Shown piece by piece: positions 1 through 8,882 of a stretch of DNA of 64,000 bases; position 1 is the first letter of the stretch; every line of letters begins with the position of its first letter. The notes under the pieces were generated by a model. It ran no database searches. It was not told where the DNA came from and was given only the letters and a program-made list of their open reading frames with translations. This DNA comes from Acidimicrobiia bacterium (GTDB lineage: Bacteria; Actinomycetota; Acidimicrobiia; IMCC26256; JAGNEX01). Made by a program: the position numbers and the translations under genes. The DNA lies in contig JACJWE010000002.1 of assembly GCA_020637365.1 (NCBI GenBank), positions 248,001-312,000 of the forward strand. Direction: 5' to 3'.

Positions 1-1855
1 GAGCGGGACGGGTACGCATCGGCCGCACACTGTGCATGCCTACGTCTGAATCTGCACGCGAATCGTGGCGCAGACGGCGTGCAGCCATGTCGGTGACAGG
101 TGCTTCCCAAGGCTGCGGACGCCGGTCGGCACGAAGCAGGTCTTGACCAAAGGGATCAGCCAACGGCGCTGTCGGGTCGCTATCGCTCGCTGCGGACAGT
201 GGAGCGGGCTCCCAGCCGAGCTCATCGTTCCAATCCTGATCGGCCTGGGTCCGTCGCGCCCCGGCGTTATGGGTCCCGCGCAAGTCTCGGTCGCCAGTCA
301 CCGATCGGACCTGGCTCCAACCGGCTCGATCCGCACGAGCTCGAGGTGACCCACCCAAGTCAGCGCGCCAATCATCGAAATCTTCTCCGGTGGATGATCC
401 GCGCGAAGCAGCACGGACCCCCATGCCCGGAGTCTCAGCATCGGCCATTCGCCGGACCCGCTCATCGGCCGCAACCGCAGCGAGCAGGGTGAGATATGCA
501 GCCACCGCCAACACGGCCGTGACGAAGAGCACGAGGAACAAACCCGACCCCGTCGAAAGCCACGCCAGCAAACACAACAACGGCAACGACCCGATGGCGA
601 TAGTCGCCCGACGGCGGCGCATGAGCGTCCGTGAACGTTCACTGGCCACCGCACGGCGATCATTGGAACGCCCCGAATCTAGGCGACGCATCGATCGCCG
701 ATCGTCGAGAGAACTGACCGACGCCCCCGCCGACTGCCTGGAACCCCCGTTGGGTCCGTCCGGCCCACCATCGGGATCGTCGTCGGGGTCGTCGTCGAGG
801 TCGTCGGGATCGTCGTCGAGGTCGTCGGGGTCCTCGTCCTGGTCGTAGTACAAGTCGCTTTCGAGAAGATCGGGTGCGTGTCGACCGTCAGCGTAGGAAT
901 CGTCGGTATCACGGCTATCGCCCCGTACGTCATCCGCGTATGGCTCGTCGGCATGACGGTGGACATTGCCTATGCCGCGGTCGCGAGCAGGAGCATCCAG
1001 ACCGCCAGGCTCCCCGGCCTCGCGGAACTCACCGCTTTGGCCAGCGATGGCACCGTCGTCGACCTCGGCCAGGCCAGCACCAAACGCGTCGATCCCACGC
1101 TCGGCCAGACCCGCCTCGATGGCTTCGTGCCAACTGCGACGCGGTTCCTCGATCTGGCGACGGGCCGCGAGCTCGCCCGAGTGTCCAGCGACGCCAGCAC
1201 GACCAGCACGTCCACCCGTCAAGCCACGACGGTCGTTGCCGTTGGGATCTCGGCCACCCCATTCCCCGATCTCGGCTGGCATATCAGCAGCGCGATGACG
1301 GCCGCGCCCGTCGCCGTGTGCAGAGCGTCCTCGAGGATGCGAGCGGTCGTCGAGCTGGCCAGCACCCCAGAACTCGTCATGTATCTCGTGCTCACCGGGT
1401 CGGCGCCATACCTCGCGCGCGAGCTGACGCCCCCGCTCGAGCGAGATGGCCTCGCCACCCTGCGCAGCACGATCGGCGTACCCCGAACGGTCGCTGCGAC
1501 TCGCCACCCGACGAGGATCTCGATACTGCCCGAGTGCGTCGATAGCGCCCTGGGACCCGCGAGAGATCTCACCGCGAGGTGGCGGCGCTGCTTTGCCGAG
1601 AGACCGTGGGGGCGTTCGTGCGGAGGCCCCAAGCTCGGGCACTTCGCGCTCCCAATTCCAGACCGAACGAAGTTGTCGACCACGTCCACGATTGCGGGGC
1701 TTGGGGGTCCGACTCGCGTTCGCGAGACGTGAGGGCACCTGATCGATGGGATAGACCGGAGCTGGATCGCCAGGTCTGGTGACCGGGCGGAGCGGGGACG
1801 ATGCTTGATCGTACGCCGCGCGCCCGCGCTCACCGCCTTCGCCGAATCGGACCAT
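1..1855 (-). CDS. Partial membrane protein, possibly SepX/GlpR-like (3' end outside window)
   Basis: An uninterrupted minus-strand frame runs from ATG 1855 to the left edge with no stop, so the C-terminus is missing (at least 618 codons). An in-frame TGA at 1865-1867 and a GAGG seven bases before the ATG fix the start. The first 330 residues are rich in Arg, Gly, Pro and Asp. Residues about 338-365 form an acidic repeat (DDLDDDPDD units). After an RRRR cluster come two adjacent hydrophobic segments (about 419-438 and 439-463), a likely membrane hairpin, then a hydrophilic tail. Known actinobacterial SepX/GlpR proteins have a similar Arg-flanked hairpin and lie near galU and molybdopterin genes, as here, but they also carry an N-terminal membrane segment that this protein lacks. 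That it is a real gene is well supported; the family assignment is tentative. Confidence 0.6.
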   Translation of the reverse strand, partial: MVRFGEGGERGRAAYDQASSPLRPVTRPGDPAPVYPIDQVPSRLANASRTPKPRNRGRGRQLRSVWNWEREVPELGASARTPPRSLGKAAPPPRGEISRGSQGAIDALGQYRDPRRVASRSDRSGYADRAAQGGEAISLERGRQLAREVWRRPGEHEIHDEFWGAGQLDDRSHPRGRSAHGDGRGRHRAADMPAEIGEWGGRDPNGNDRRGLTGGRAGRAGVAGHSGELAARRQIEEPRRSWHEAIEAGLAERGIDAFGAGLAEVDDGAIAGQSGEFREAGEPGGLDAPARDRGIGNVHRHADEPYADDVRGDSRDTDDSYADGRHAPDLLESDLYYDQDEDPDDLDDDPDDLDDDPDDDPDGGPDGPNGGSRQSAGASVSSLDDRRSMRRLDSGRSNDRRAVASERSRTLMRRRRATIAIGSLPLLCLLAWLSTGSGLFLVLFVTAVLAVAAYLTLLAAVAADERVRRMADAETPGMGVRAASRGSSTGEDFDDWRADLGGSPRARADRAGWSQVRSVTGDRDLRGTHNAGARRTQADQDWNDELGWEPAPLSAASDSDPTAPLADPFGQDLLRADRRPQPWEAPVTDMAARRLRHDSRADSDVGMHSVRPMRTRPA

Positions 1856-2105
1856 AGAGACACCTCAAGGCAATGCGAACGGATTGCCGACAACCGTCGT
1901 GGGCCAACTGGCCGACGGTGCGCCGAGGCGGTGCGGACCGACATCTCAAGATCGCTACCGGGAGTGCCGGCTCGGTCATTGACTCGGTGTTGTCGCAAAA
2001 GCCCTGGACGCCAACCCGTTCGGCCGGGTCACGTCCAGACATCTTCACACGCTGGTGAATCACATCGGTGTATTTATCCCACATTTCCCGGTTTGGGGCT
2101 AAACG

Positions 2106-2135
2106 CACGCAGCGCCGAACGCGTAACGCTGCGTG
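2106..2135 (-). terminator. Possible terminator hairpin downstream of moaC
   Basis: A perfect 9-bp inverted repeat (2106-2114 with 2127-2135, 12-nt loop) lies 13 bases past the moaC stop codon. Only a short T run (TTT) follows on the minus strand, so termination is plausible but not certain. Confidence 0.35.
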
Positions 2136-2148
2136 GGCGAAGCGTCAC

Positions 2149-2673
2149 CTATTCGCCGTAGAACTCGGGGCCGTTGGCGCCGTCCATCAGGCCTGCCGGC
2201 ACATCACGCCGCCAATTGCCCGACCGGCCCCCCGACTTTTCCCACAAGGAAACCTCAGAGATGTACATGGTCCGATCGATCGACTTACACATGTCATAGA
2301 TGGTCAACGCGGCGATCGAACACGCCGTCATCGCCTCCATCTCCACCCCGGTCCGGTCGACGGTTTCGGCAGCGACTTCGATCTCGACGTAATCCTCTTC
2401 GATCGCAAAGCTCACCGATACACCACCGATAAGCAAAGGGTGGCAAAGCGGAATCAAGTGCGGGGTCTGTTTGGAGGCCTGAATGGCCGCGACCCGCGCT
2501 ACCGCCAGCACATCTCCCTTCGATACCGCTCCCGATGCGATTCGTTGACTCGTCTCGGGAGCCATGTAGACGCGGCCTCGGGCGAGGGCCCGGCGATGGG
2601 TCGCTTCCTTAGGCGTGACATCGACCATGCGCGCACGGCCGAGCGGATCAAGGTGAGACAGTTCCTGCGGCAT
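2149..2673 (-). CDS. moaC: Cyclic pyranopterin monophosphate synthase MoaC
   Basis: MoaC converts 3',8-cyclo-7,8-dihydro-GTP into cyclic pyranopterin monophosphate in molybdenum cofactor synthesis, in the cytosol. The 174-residue product carries the family signatures HLIPLCHPLLIGGV and EMEAMTACSIAALTIYDMCK, including the active-site His of the CHPL motif and the Lys of DMCKS. Its length is near the usual 160 residues, with a short extra C-terminal tail. ATG 2673 is chosen because the protein then begins MPQELSHLDP, as family members do; an upstream TTG (2703) is in frame but adds nothing conserved. No clear ribosome-binding site is seen. No other molybdopterin gene of this pathway lies in the window. 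Confidence 0.93.
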   Translation of the reverse strand: MPQELSHLDPLGRARMVDVTPKEATHRRALARGRVYMAPETSQRIASGAVSKGDVLAVARVAAIQASKQTPHLIPLCHPLLIGGVSVSFAIEEDYVEIEVAAETVDRTGVEMEAMTACSIAALTIYDMCKSIDRTMYISEVSLWEKSGGRSGNWRRDVPAGLMDGANGPEFYGE

Positions 2674-3116
2674 GGGGCGAAATGTTAGTGCTCTGCCCCT
2701 CAAGCCCGCCCCGCCACTCCACGCCTACCGCCGAGTACCGAGGCTCAACGTACCGGCAGATATGCCAACGCGGCTGCAATTGCGGTTGTAAGCACACTCA
2801 GTCGACTCGGCACCGTCGGGGAGCCTCCCCCCTGGCGGTGTCGAGCCGCGTCGACATCCGTGTCGCGCTACGGCACGGACCTGTCGCCAAGTAGCCCGGA
2901 GGTGTATGGGGACCAAGCAGTCCCGACGGCTGGTTCTATGACCCCGTGAGCGTGCCACCTTTACATGGTGGCGCCGCCTTCCCTCCACATGTTTGCGCGC
3001 AGCGGGATCACTCCCTCGGCGGATGGGTTACGTTCGTGGTCAGCGCCCCGCTGAGGGCGGCTATGCGTCAGTGATGGCCACGACGGTGCACGGCACAGGG
3101 TTTGGAGCGAAGTGGA
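2674..3116. other. Divergent intergenic region moaC / FAH gene
   Basis: These 443 bases separate two divergent genes and should hold both promoters. No convincing coding frame, tRNA or known riboswitch was found. A short GGGGA-GCC-TCCCC hairpin near 2818-2830 is the only local structure noticed. Confidence 0.4.
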
Positions 3117-3956
3117 ATGCGAATCGCAAATGTTGACGGGCGGGCCGCGGTCCTCATGGGCGACGGCATCGCCGATATCGAGGAAGCAACCGGCGGGCTG
3201 TTTGGGTCCTCCGTCAACGACATCTATGAACGGTGGGATGAGTTCCGGGAGGCCGCGCTGCAGATCGACACACCAACCGCCCCGCTTGACCTGGCGCTCC
3301 TGACCAACCCGGCACCGATGCCCCAGCAGGTGTTTGCCGTCGGGCTCAATTACCGAGCCCACGCCGCCGAGTCGGGCATGACGGTGCCTGAGGTGCCAGC
3401 GACTTTCACCAAGTTCCCCGCTGCGTTAAGCGGCCCGTTCGACGACATCGAAATTCATGGCGACTCGGTGGACTGGGAGGTTGAGCTGGTCGTCGTCATG
3501 GGGCAACTGGCCGATCGGGTCGCCGAGGCAGACGCCTGGTCCTACGTCGCGGGGCTGTCGATCGGCCAAGACATCAGCGATCGAGCCCTGCAGTTCGCCG
3601 CTAGATCACAGTTCTCCCTCGGCAAGTCGCGGCGGGGTTATGGCCCGATAGGACCCTGGGTCGTGACCGTCGACGAGTTCGACAATCCCGACGACCTTGC
3701 GCTCGGCTGCTCTGTCGACGAGGAGGTCGTCCAGGACGGGCGGACCAGCGATATGGTCTTCCCCGTCCCCTCCCTCATCGCCGAGCTGTCTGCGATCGTG
3801 CCGTTGCTGCCCGGCGATGTCATCTTCACCGGCACTCCCGCGGGTGTCGGCTTCACGCGACAACCACCCCGGTCACTTCAACCCGGCAACATGCTCGAAA
3901 GCTGGATCGAAGGAATCGGCTCGATCCGCAACACCTGCATCGCTCCGCGGGCGTAG
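3117..3956 (+). CDS. Fumarylacetoacetate hydrolase (FAH) family protein
   Basis: Members of this family hydrolyse or decarboxylate acylpyruvate-type substrates with a divalent metal; the exact substrate cannot be read from sequence. The 279-residue protein has the FAH barrel signatures: VGLNYRAHAAE, TKFPAALSGP, the metal-ligand motif DWEVELVVV (Glu residues near 121 and 123), GQDISDR (metal Asp near 151), and FTGTPAGVG near the C-terminus. The start is ATG 3117, with GGAG about ten bases upstream; an in-frame TTG at 3102 is less likely. It is transcribed alone, between divergent moaC and convergent galU. Related enzymes act in catabolism of aromatic compounds or as oxaloacetate decarboxylases. 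Confidence 0.88.
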   Translation: MRIANVDGRAAVLMGDGIADIEEATGGLFGSSVNDIYERWDEFREAALQIDTPTAPLDLALLTNPAPMPQQVFAVGLNYRAHAAESGMTVPEVPATFTKFPAALSGPFDDIEIHGDSVDWEVELVVVMGQLADRVAEADAWSYVAGLSIGQDISDRALQFAARSQFSLGKSRRGYGPIGPWVVTVDEFDNPDDLALGCSVDEEVVQDGRTSDMVFPVPSLIAELSAIVPLLPGDVIFTGTPAGVGFTRQPPRSLQPGNMLESWIEGIGSIRNTCIAPRA

Positions 3957-4023
3957 ATGTCGACGTGGACCAGATCGCCCAGAGCGTCGTGTTCGTAGCG
4001 ACGGATCACTCTGCCTGTGGTCA

Positions 4024-4935
4024 CTACACGGTGCCCCAGCGCCCGGCGACGAGGTTGCGTAGATACTCACCGAAATCGGGACCGAGGTCGTCGCGAGCCA
4101 GAGCAAGCTCCACCGTGGCACGTAGAAAGTCGTCTTTCTTGCCTATGTCATAACGCCCGTCGCGAAACCGGTACCCCATAACTCGACCGTCGCGGGCGAG
4201 TTCATCGATGGCGTCGGTCAGCTGAATCTCGCCACCCACACCCGGTCGGGTTTTGGCGATAATTGAAAAGATCTCGGGCTGGAAAACGTAGCGACCGATG
4301 ACGGCGAGATTGGAAGGAGCCTCTTCGGGCGAGGGCTTTTCGACCAGGTGCTGCACCGGCACCAGCGGCTGTTCCTCGATGGGTGGGAGGTCGTCGGCAA
4401 CCGACGCGCAGCCATATGACGAAATCTCTTCGGTCGGCACTTCCATGAGCGCCACTACCGAACAGTGGTGTTGTTCAGCGGCATCGATCATGCCCTTCAG
4501 GAGGGCTGAATCATCGACCATGACGTCGTCGCCGAGCATCACGGCGAACGGTTCGTTGCCGACATGGCCTTCCGCCATTCCGACAGCGTGACCAAGACCC
4601 AATGCGGCTCCCTGTCGCACCGAGTACACCCGTGCCAGGTTCGCAACGGCGATGACCTCTTCGAGAACAGCGGTCTTACCTGCGTTTTTGAGGGCGGCCT
4701 CAAGCTCTGGTGAACGGTCAAAGTGGCCAGCGATCGACCCTTTGCCACGCCCCAAAATCAGCAACACATCATCGATGCCTGCGTTGGCGGCCTCTTCAAC
4801 CACGTACTGGATCGTCGGCCGATCGACTACCGGGATCATCTCTTTAGGGACGGCCTTGGTCGCGGGAAGGAATCGTGTCCCGAGACCCGCCGCTGGAATT
4901 ACCGCTTTACGCACCTTGGATGTGTCGCCGGTCAT
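4024..4935 (-). CDS. galU: UTP-glucose-1-phosphate uridylyltransferase
   Basis: GalU makes UDP-glucose from UTP and glucose-1-phosphate, the glucosyl donor for cell envelope and storage glycans. The 303-residue protein has the nucleotidyltransferase signature GLGTRFLPATKAVPKEMIP near its N-terminus, the VMLGDDVMVDD metal/nucleotide site, the VEKPSPEEAPSNLAVIGRY segment and GGEIQLTDAI. Its length is typical of bacterial GalU. ATG 4935 is preceded by AAAGGTG at good spacing, so the longer in-frame form (to 4974) is rejected. It is divergent from the FmdB-type gene. UDP-glucose would also serve GpgS-type enzymes, one of which is encoded in this window. Confidence 0.94.
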   Translation of the reverse strand: MTGDTSKVRKAVIPAAGLGTRFLPATKAVPKEMIPVVDRPTIQYVVEEAANAGIDDVLLILGRGKGSIAGHFDRSPELEAALKNAGKTAVLEEVIAVANLARVYSVRQGAALGLGHAVGMAEGHVGNEPFAVMLGDDVMVDDSALLKGMIDAAEQHHCSVVALMEVPTEEISSYGCASVADDLPPIEEQPLVPVQHLVEKPSPEEAPSNLAVIGRYVFQPEIFSIIAKTRPGVGGEIQLTDAIDELARDGRVMGYRFRDGRYDIGKKDDFLRATVELALARDDLGPDFGEYLRNLVAGRWGTV

Positions 4936-5229
4936 GTCGCACCTTTCAGGGTCCCGAGCCGCGGGACCTTCCACTTGGAGTCACTCTTGCAACGTATCGA
5001 CCCGAATCAGGAATGCGTGAAGCTTTGTTGAGTGTTTGGCAGGCAAAAGTTTCCGTTCGGCTTTCGTCCACCGAGCCGGCGAGGGGCGGGGACGACCATT
5101 GCCGGTCTGAGACCTTTCGGCGCTGGCCACTACGATGACGACCCCATCGGCCATCGCCAGCCGGGAATCAACCACCCCGATGAGCGAAGAGGCCAGCGAG
5201 ACGAAGCTGCCATCCAGAAGAGACACACC

Positions 5230-5562
5230 ATGCCGGTTTACGAATTCAAATGCACGGCCTGTGACCACCGTTTCGACATCAAGATGGGCATTCATGACGA
5301 CCCACCGACGTCGTGCCCTGAATGCGGCGAAGCCGTCAAGAAGGTGTTCTCGCCGGTCGGGATCTCCTTTAAGGGCTCCGGGTTCTACAAGAACGACTCG
5401 CGCGGGTCGCGTTCGAAGAGTTCTTCCAGCGCAACGGCGTCGACTTCGACAACCGACAGCTCGTCGTCTGCATCGTCTGAGTCAACGTCCTCAAAGTCGT
5501 CCGACACCAAGAGCACGGAGACAAAGACGGCAACCAAGACAGAATCGAAGTCGGCGAAGTAG
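5230..5562 (+). CDS. FmdB-family zinc ribbon protein
   Basis: A 110-residue protein beginning MPVYEFKCTACDHRFD, with two CxxC pairs (KCTAC and SCPEC) forming the small zinc ribbon of the FmdB regulatory-protein family. After the ribbon comes GISFKGSGFYKND, typical of the family, then a tail of about 60 residues made almost only of Ser, Thr, Lys, Ala and Asp. FmdB in Methylophilus is linked to regulation of an amidase, but for most members no function is known. ATG 5230 is the start because the conserved motif begins there; an in-frame extension to 5032 looks non-coding. It precedes a SAF-domain gene by 102 bases. Confidence 0.85.
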   Translation: MPVYEFKCTACDHRFDIKMGIHDDPPTSCPECGEAVKKVFSPVGISFKGSGFYKNDSRGSRSKSSSSATASTSTTDSSSSASSESTSSKSSDTKSTETKTATKTESKSAK

Positions 5563-5664
5563 CGTCGCCGTAGCTCGCCGCTTCGGCGGACACATCGAGG
5601 ATGTTCATCCTCCATCACATTCGAAGTGGGGTCGATCGACCCCAGACCGATGGAGGACCCGACC

Positions 5665-6633
5665 GTGCCAGATCCCACCGCTCATACCCGCGCCGACGGT
5701 GAGCCAACCCAGCCAACCCAGCAAGCGGTGGCGAGCGATAGCCTCCCGGTCCTAGAGATCCCCTCCTATGAGCTGTTCGCCAACTCCCCACTTGGCCAGC
5801 GCCCGCCCGTCGAGGGCGCGGGGCAGGCCATCCGCGGCAGAAGCTCGCCCGACGGCGGTGTCCATACCGAGTCCGGCGACACCCGCGGCGCTGCGACGCC
5901 CGTTGAGACCAGACGCTTCCGCATCGGCCGCTCAACAGCAGGCTCGCAGCACTCACCGATACGACGACGCACACGCAACCGCCGGCTACTGCGGTTCGGG
6001 GCCGTGCTCGCCGTGGCCATCGCAGCGAAGCTCGTGATCTCAGACATTGCGACGCTAAACCGCGCTGCCGAGGAATCCACATCGTCGTATCACGCTGTGA
6101 TCGCCACCACCGACCTGCCGCTCGGCCATCTGGTCACCGACGCTGACGTCGACGTAGAGACACGTCGCGGGTTTCGCCCTGAGATCGCACCGCTGAGCGA
6201 TGCAGCGACCGCGGTGGGCTCGGTCATCGTCGTCCCGGTCCTCGCCGGTACGGCACTGCAGGCTCAACATCTCGTTCCTTCGGTGCGAGGAGTGGGGCAT
6301 CCGGTCCCCGAGGGAACCCGTGCGGTGACGATCAACGCATCGGCGGCGCCGTCCTTGGGCGTCGGGTCCATCGTCGATATCTGGGCAACATCAGACGACC
6401 CATCCACTCTCCTCTTGACAACTCAAGACATCGTTTCAAGTGCAATCATCCTCGATGTCACTCCAACCGACGCGGTAGGACAAGCTTTCCCGGCAATGCT
6501 CACGGTGTTGGTGCGCGAATCCGACGTACCCACACTCGTCCAGGCCGTAGCATCTGCGTCACTCATGCTCGTCGAAGCACCCCCGGAGGCTGCGTGCTGC
6601 AATCGATCGTTCTCGGGTTCTTCCAAGGACTGA
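5665..6633 (+). CDS. Membrane-anchored SAF-domain protein (CpaB/RcpC-like)
   Basis: SAF domains occur in CpaB/RcpC pilus-assembly and FlgA-type proteins and may bind cell-wall glycan. The 322-residue product has a hydrophilic N-terminal 100 residues, an Arg cluster (RRRTRNRR), one membrane segment near residues 109-129 and an exported SAF-like domain starting near YHAVIATTDLPLGHLVTDAD. The start is placed at GTG 5665 because GGAGG lies seven bases before it; in-frame GTG 5626 and ATG 5650 are alternatives. Its 3' end overlaps uppP by 40 bases, so the two are probably co-translated. No pilus genes are nearby, so the role is unresolved. Confidence 0.75.
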   Translation: MPDPTAHTRADGEPTQPTQQAVASDSLPVLEIPSYELFANSPLGQRPPVEGAGQAIRGRSSPDGGVHTESGDTRGAATPVETRRFRIGRSTAGSQHSPIRRRTRNRRLLRFGAVLAVAIAAKLVISDIATLNRAAEESTSSYHAVIATTDLPLGHLVTDADVDVETRRGFRPEIAPLSDAATAVGSVIVVPVLAGTALQAQHLVPSVRGVGHPVPEGTRAVTINASAAPSLGVGSIVDIWATSDDPSTLLLTTQDIVSSAIILDVTPTDAVGQAFPAMLTVLVRESDVPTLVQAVASASLMLVEAPPEAACCNRSFSGSSKD

Positions 6634-7424
6634 CCGAGTTCCTCCCCGTCAGTTCCAGCGGGCACCTGGTCGCCATTCCCGAGATTTTCGGGTGGAGCGA
6701 GACCTCTACGACGATGGCGTTGTTCCTCCACATGGGAACGCTTCTCGCCGTACTCGTCGCATTCCGCGCCGACCTCGTCGCGATCGGCGGGGTCTGGTTC
6801 AAACGCGAACTCGATCCGCATGGGTACCGTCACCTCAGCAAGATGTTGCTGCTGGCATCGGTCCCCGCCGCGGTCGCTGGCCTGGCATTGAACAGCGTGT
6901 TCGAAGAGGTCTTTGGTGCCCCGATTTGGGTCTGCGTCTTTTGGCTTGTCACCGCAGCCGTCTTGGTCTGGGGCGAGCGTGTCGCGTCGACCGAGAAACG
7001 GCCGTCGCTCGGCATCGACGAGGACGCCAGCGGTGATGTCAACTGGCGCTACGTCACCGCCCGCGCCGCTCTTTTCATCGGATGCGCCCAAGCGGTCGCA
7101 ATCTTCCCCGGACTGTCCCGCAGTGGTATGACGATCATCGCCGGTCTACTCATCGGCTTCTCACGACCAGCGGCGGCACGGTTCTCGTTTCTGATGTCGA
7201 TCCCGATCATCGCTGGTGGCGTCCTGGTCGTCGGCAAAGACGTGATGGACGGCTCGTTCCACCTTGGGGCGAACGAAATTGCCGGTTTCGTGACCGCAGC
7301 GTTGACCGGCTACCTCGCGATCCGCTTCTTGATGGACTATGTGCGTCGCCATTCGATCGCGGTGTTCGCGTGGTACTTGGTCGCAGCGTCAGCGGTGTTG
7401 GCGATCTCGATCGCAGCGCACTAA
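6594..7424 (+). CDS. uppP: Undecaprenyl-diphosphatase UppP (BacA family)
   Basis: UppP removes a phosphate from undecaprenyl diphosphate at the membrane, recycling the lipid carrier of peptidoglycan synthesis and giving bacitracin tolerance. The 276-residue protein has both family motifs, GLTEFLPVSSSGHLV at the N-terminus and FPGLSRSGMTI near residue 175, and about eight hydrophobic segments. The start codon is GTG 6594, with GGAGG just upstream inside the overlapping SAF-domain gene. Transcription probably ends at the strong hairpins at 7429-7488. Confidence 0.95.
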   Translation: MLQSIVLGFFQGLTEFLPVSSSGHLVAIPEIFGWSETSTTMALFLHMGTLLAVLVAFRADLVAIGGVWFKRELDPHGYRHLSKMLLLASVPAAVAGLALNSVFEEVFGAPIWVCVFWLVTAAVLVWGERVASTEKRPSLGIDEDASGDVNWRYVTARAALFIGCAQAVAIFPGLSRSGMTIIAGLLIGFSRPAAARFSFLMSIPIIAGGVLVVGKDVMDGSFHLGANEIAGFVTAALTGYLAIRFLMDYVRRHSIAVFAWYLVAASAVLAISIAAH

Positions 7425-7428
7425 TGGA

Positions 7429-7451
7429 GCCCGGCAGCGCAGAAGCCGGGC
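7429..7451 (+). terminator. Hairpin after uppP
   Basis: A 7-bp GC-rich inverted repeat (GCCCGGC, 7429-7435, with GCCGGGC, 7445-7451; 9-nt loop) begins five bases after the uppP stop. It is the first of two consecutive hairpins between convergent genes. Confidence 0.5.
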
Positions 7452-7455
7452 GACG

Positions 7456-7488
7456 GTGTTCGTCGCGAACGACATTCGCGACGAACAC
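7456..7488. terminator. Perfect 14-bp inverted repeat, likely bidirectional terminator
   Basis: GTGTTCGTCGCGAA (7456-7469) and its exact complement (7475-7488) flank a 5-nt loop, between the convergent uppP and pmbA stop codons. The hairpin would work on both strands. No long T run follows on either strand, as is common in high-GC actinobacteria. Confidence 0.7.
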
Positions 7489-7512
7489 GCCTTCACCAGG
7501 CTGACACCTGTC

Positions 7513-8882
7513 TCAGCTACCCGACACGCTCATCGAGTCGATCAGCAACGTCACGCCGACGGCGCTACCGGGCAGCCAGATCTCGTCGGCTCCGATCTCG
7601 CTGATCCCCAGCAGCATCTTTTGCAGCGTCGACGCGATGGTCATCTCGCGCACGGGTTCGGCGAGGTGTCCGTCACGGATCATGAGACCGTCGGCACCGA
7701 CCGAAAAGTCGCCCGAAACGGTGCTCGCTCCGGAATGAAGCCCGTTCAACGACTGGACGTACAGACCCTGGTCGATCCCAGCGATGATCTCTTCTTGAGA
7801 ACGGTTGCCCGGCACGACACGAAGAGCACGGGCTCCCACGCCCGGCGCTGAGCCGTACCCACCCCGGGCCGCAGAGCCGGTCGTGCCAGCACCCGAACGT
7901 CGCCCCGTATATGCGTTGTTCAACGCTGCGGCGAAGACCCCTTCGGAGATCAGTTCGGTTCGCCGAGTTACCACACCTTCACCATCCCGGGCACCGGCGG
8001 AGAAGAACCGCGCATCGGTCGGGTCTTCGATCAGTGTCACGCCGCCCGCAGCGACCGCTTCACCAAGGCGGTTGACAAACATCGACCGACCTTTGATCAG
8101 TGCCTCGCCGTTACAGGCGGCGGCGATCAGCCCGATCAACGATGCGCTCACCAACGGGTCGAACACGATCGGCAACGTCGCCGAGGGCCCTTGTTTTGCT
8201 CCCAAGAGCCGCAAAGTCCGTTCCGCAGCATCGTCGGCCGCCTCGGACAGGTCTAGCGCCAGCGGACTGCGCCCCACCGTAAATCCGTAGCCGGTACGCG
8301 TCTCGACGCCCTCACCCGCCATCGCGACGACCGATGCGGATGCGGCAGAGCGGCGTGACGCGACCCGAATGCCTTCGGTCGACACGATGACCGAACTCCC
8401 CACGACGTCGCCGTACGCCGCGGTTTCGATCCCACGAATGCGCTGGTGGTCTCGCGCCAGGGTGTCCTGTTCGAGTTTGAAGGCCATCTCGACCTTGTCG
8501 GCCGTGGGGACGGACAACACCGCTGGGTCATAGACATCGAGTTCGGCCGCTGGCAGCGCGTCCGCAGTCGCCAAATCGACGAGCCCGATGAACTCATCAG
8601 GAGCGGCCCAACGGGCGTTCGAACGCGCCTGTGCTAACGCATCGCGGGCCAGGTCTATGTCGAGCGACCCGACGCTCGCATATCCCTGCCGATGGTCGTT
8701 GATGACGCGGATCCCCACGCCTTCGCTCGTCGCGACGGTCAGCGAGTGCAATGTGGCGTTGACGACGTCGACGTCGGTATCGACACGGAGCCGACATAGA
8801 CCTCGACTTGCTCGCCGTCTTGGGCATCGGCGATCAGCGCATCGGCGATCGCATACAGCTCATCATGGCTTCGTTCAGGCAC
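7513..8882 (-). CDS. pmbA: TldD/PmbA-family metalloprotease subunit, PmbA/TldE (frameshift near its 5' end)
   Basis: PmbA/TldE pairs with TldD to form a protease that processes small peptides such as microcins and the CcdA antitoxin. The conserved body (HSLTVATSEGVGIRV through DEIWLPGSAVG) is open from 8751 to 7513. The expected N-terminus, starting GTG 8882 (VPERSHDELYAIAD, then EQVEVYVGS), lies in another frame. The frames meet at about 8787-8790, where one missing base would restore a continuous protein of about 456 residues. The GTG overlaps the tldD stop by 8 bases, supporting this start. Either the sequence has an indel error or the gene is newly broken; the intact downstream frame favours error. 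PmbA lacks the HExxxH motif, as expected. Confidence 0.82.

Noticed and set aside
874..1732. Plus-strand frames of 223 and 284 codons
   Set aside because: Antisense to the same edge gene; composition unlike real proteins.
1219..1998. Minus-strand frame of 259 codons near the left edge
   Set aside because: It overlaps the better-supported frame from 1855, which has a ribosome-binding site, a membrane hairpin and continues to the edge.
2068..2688. Plus-strand frame of 206 codons
   Set aside because: Antisense to moaC.
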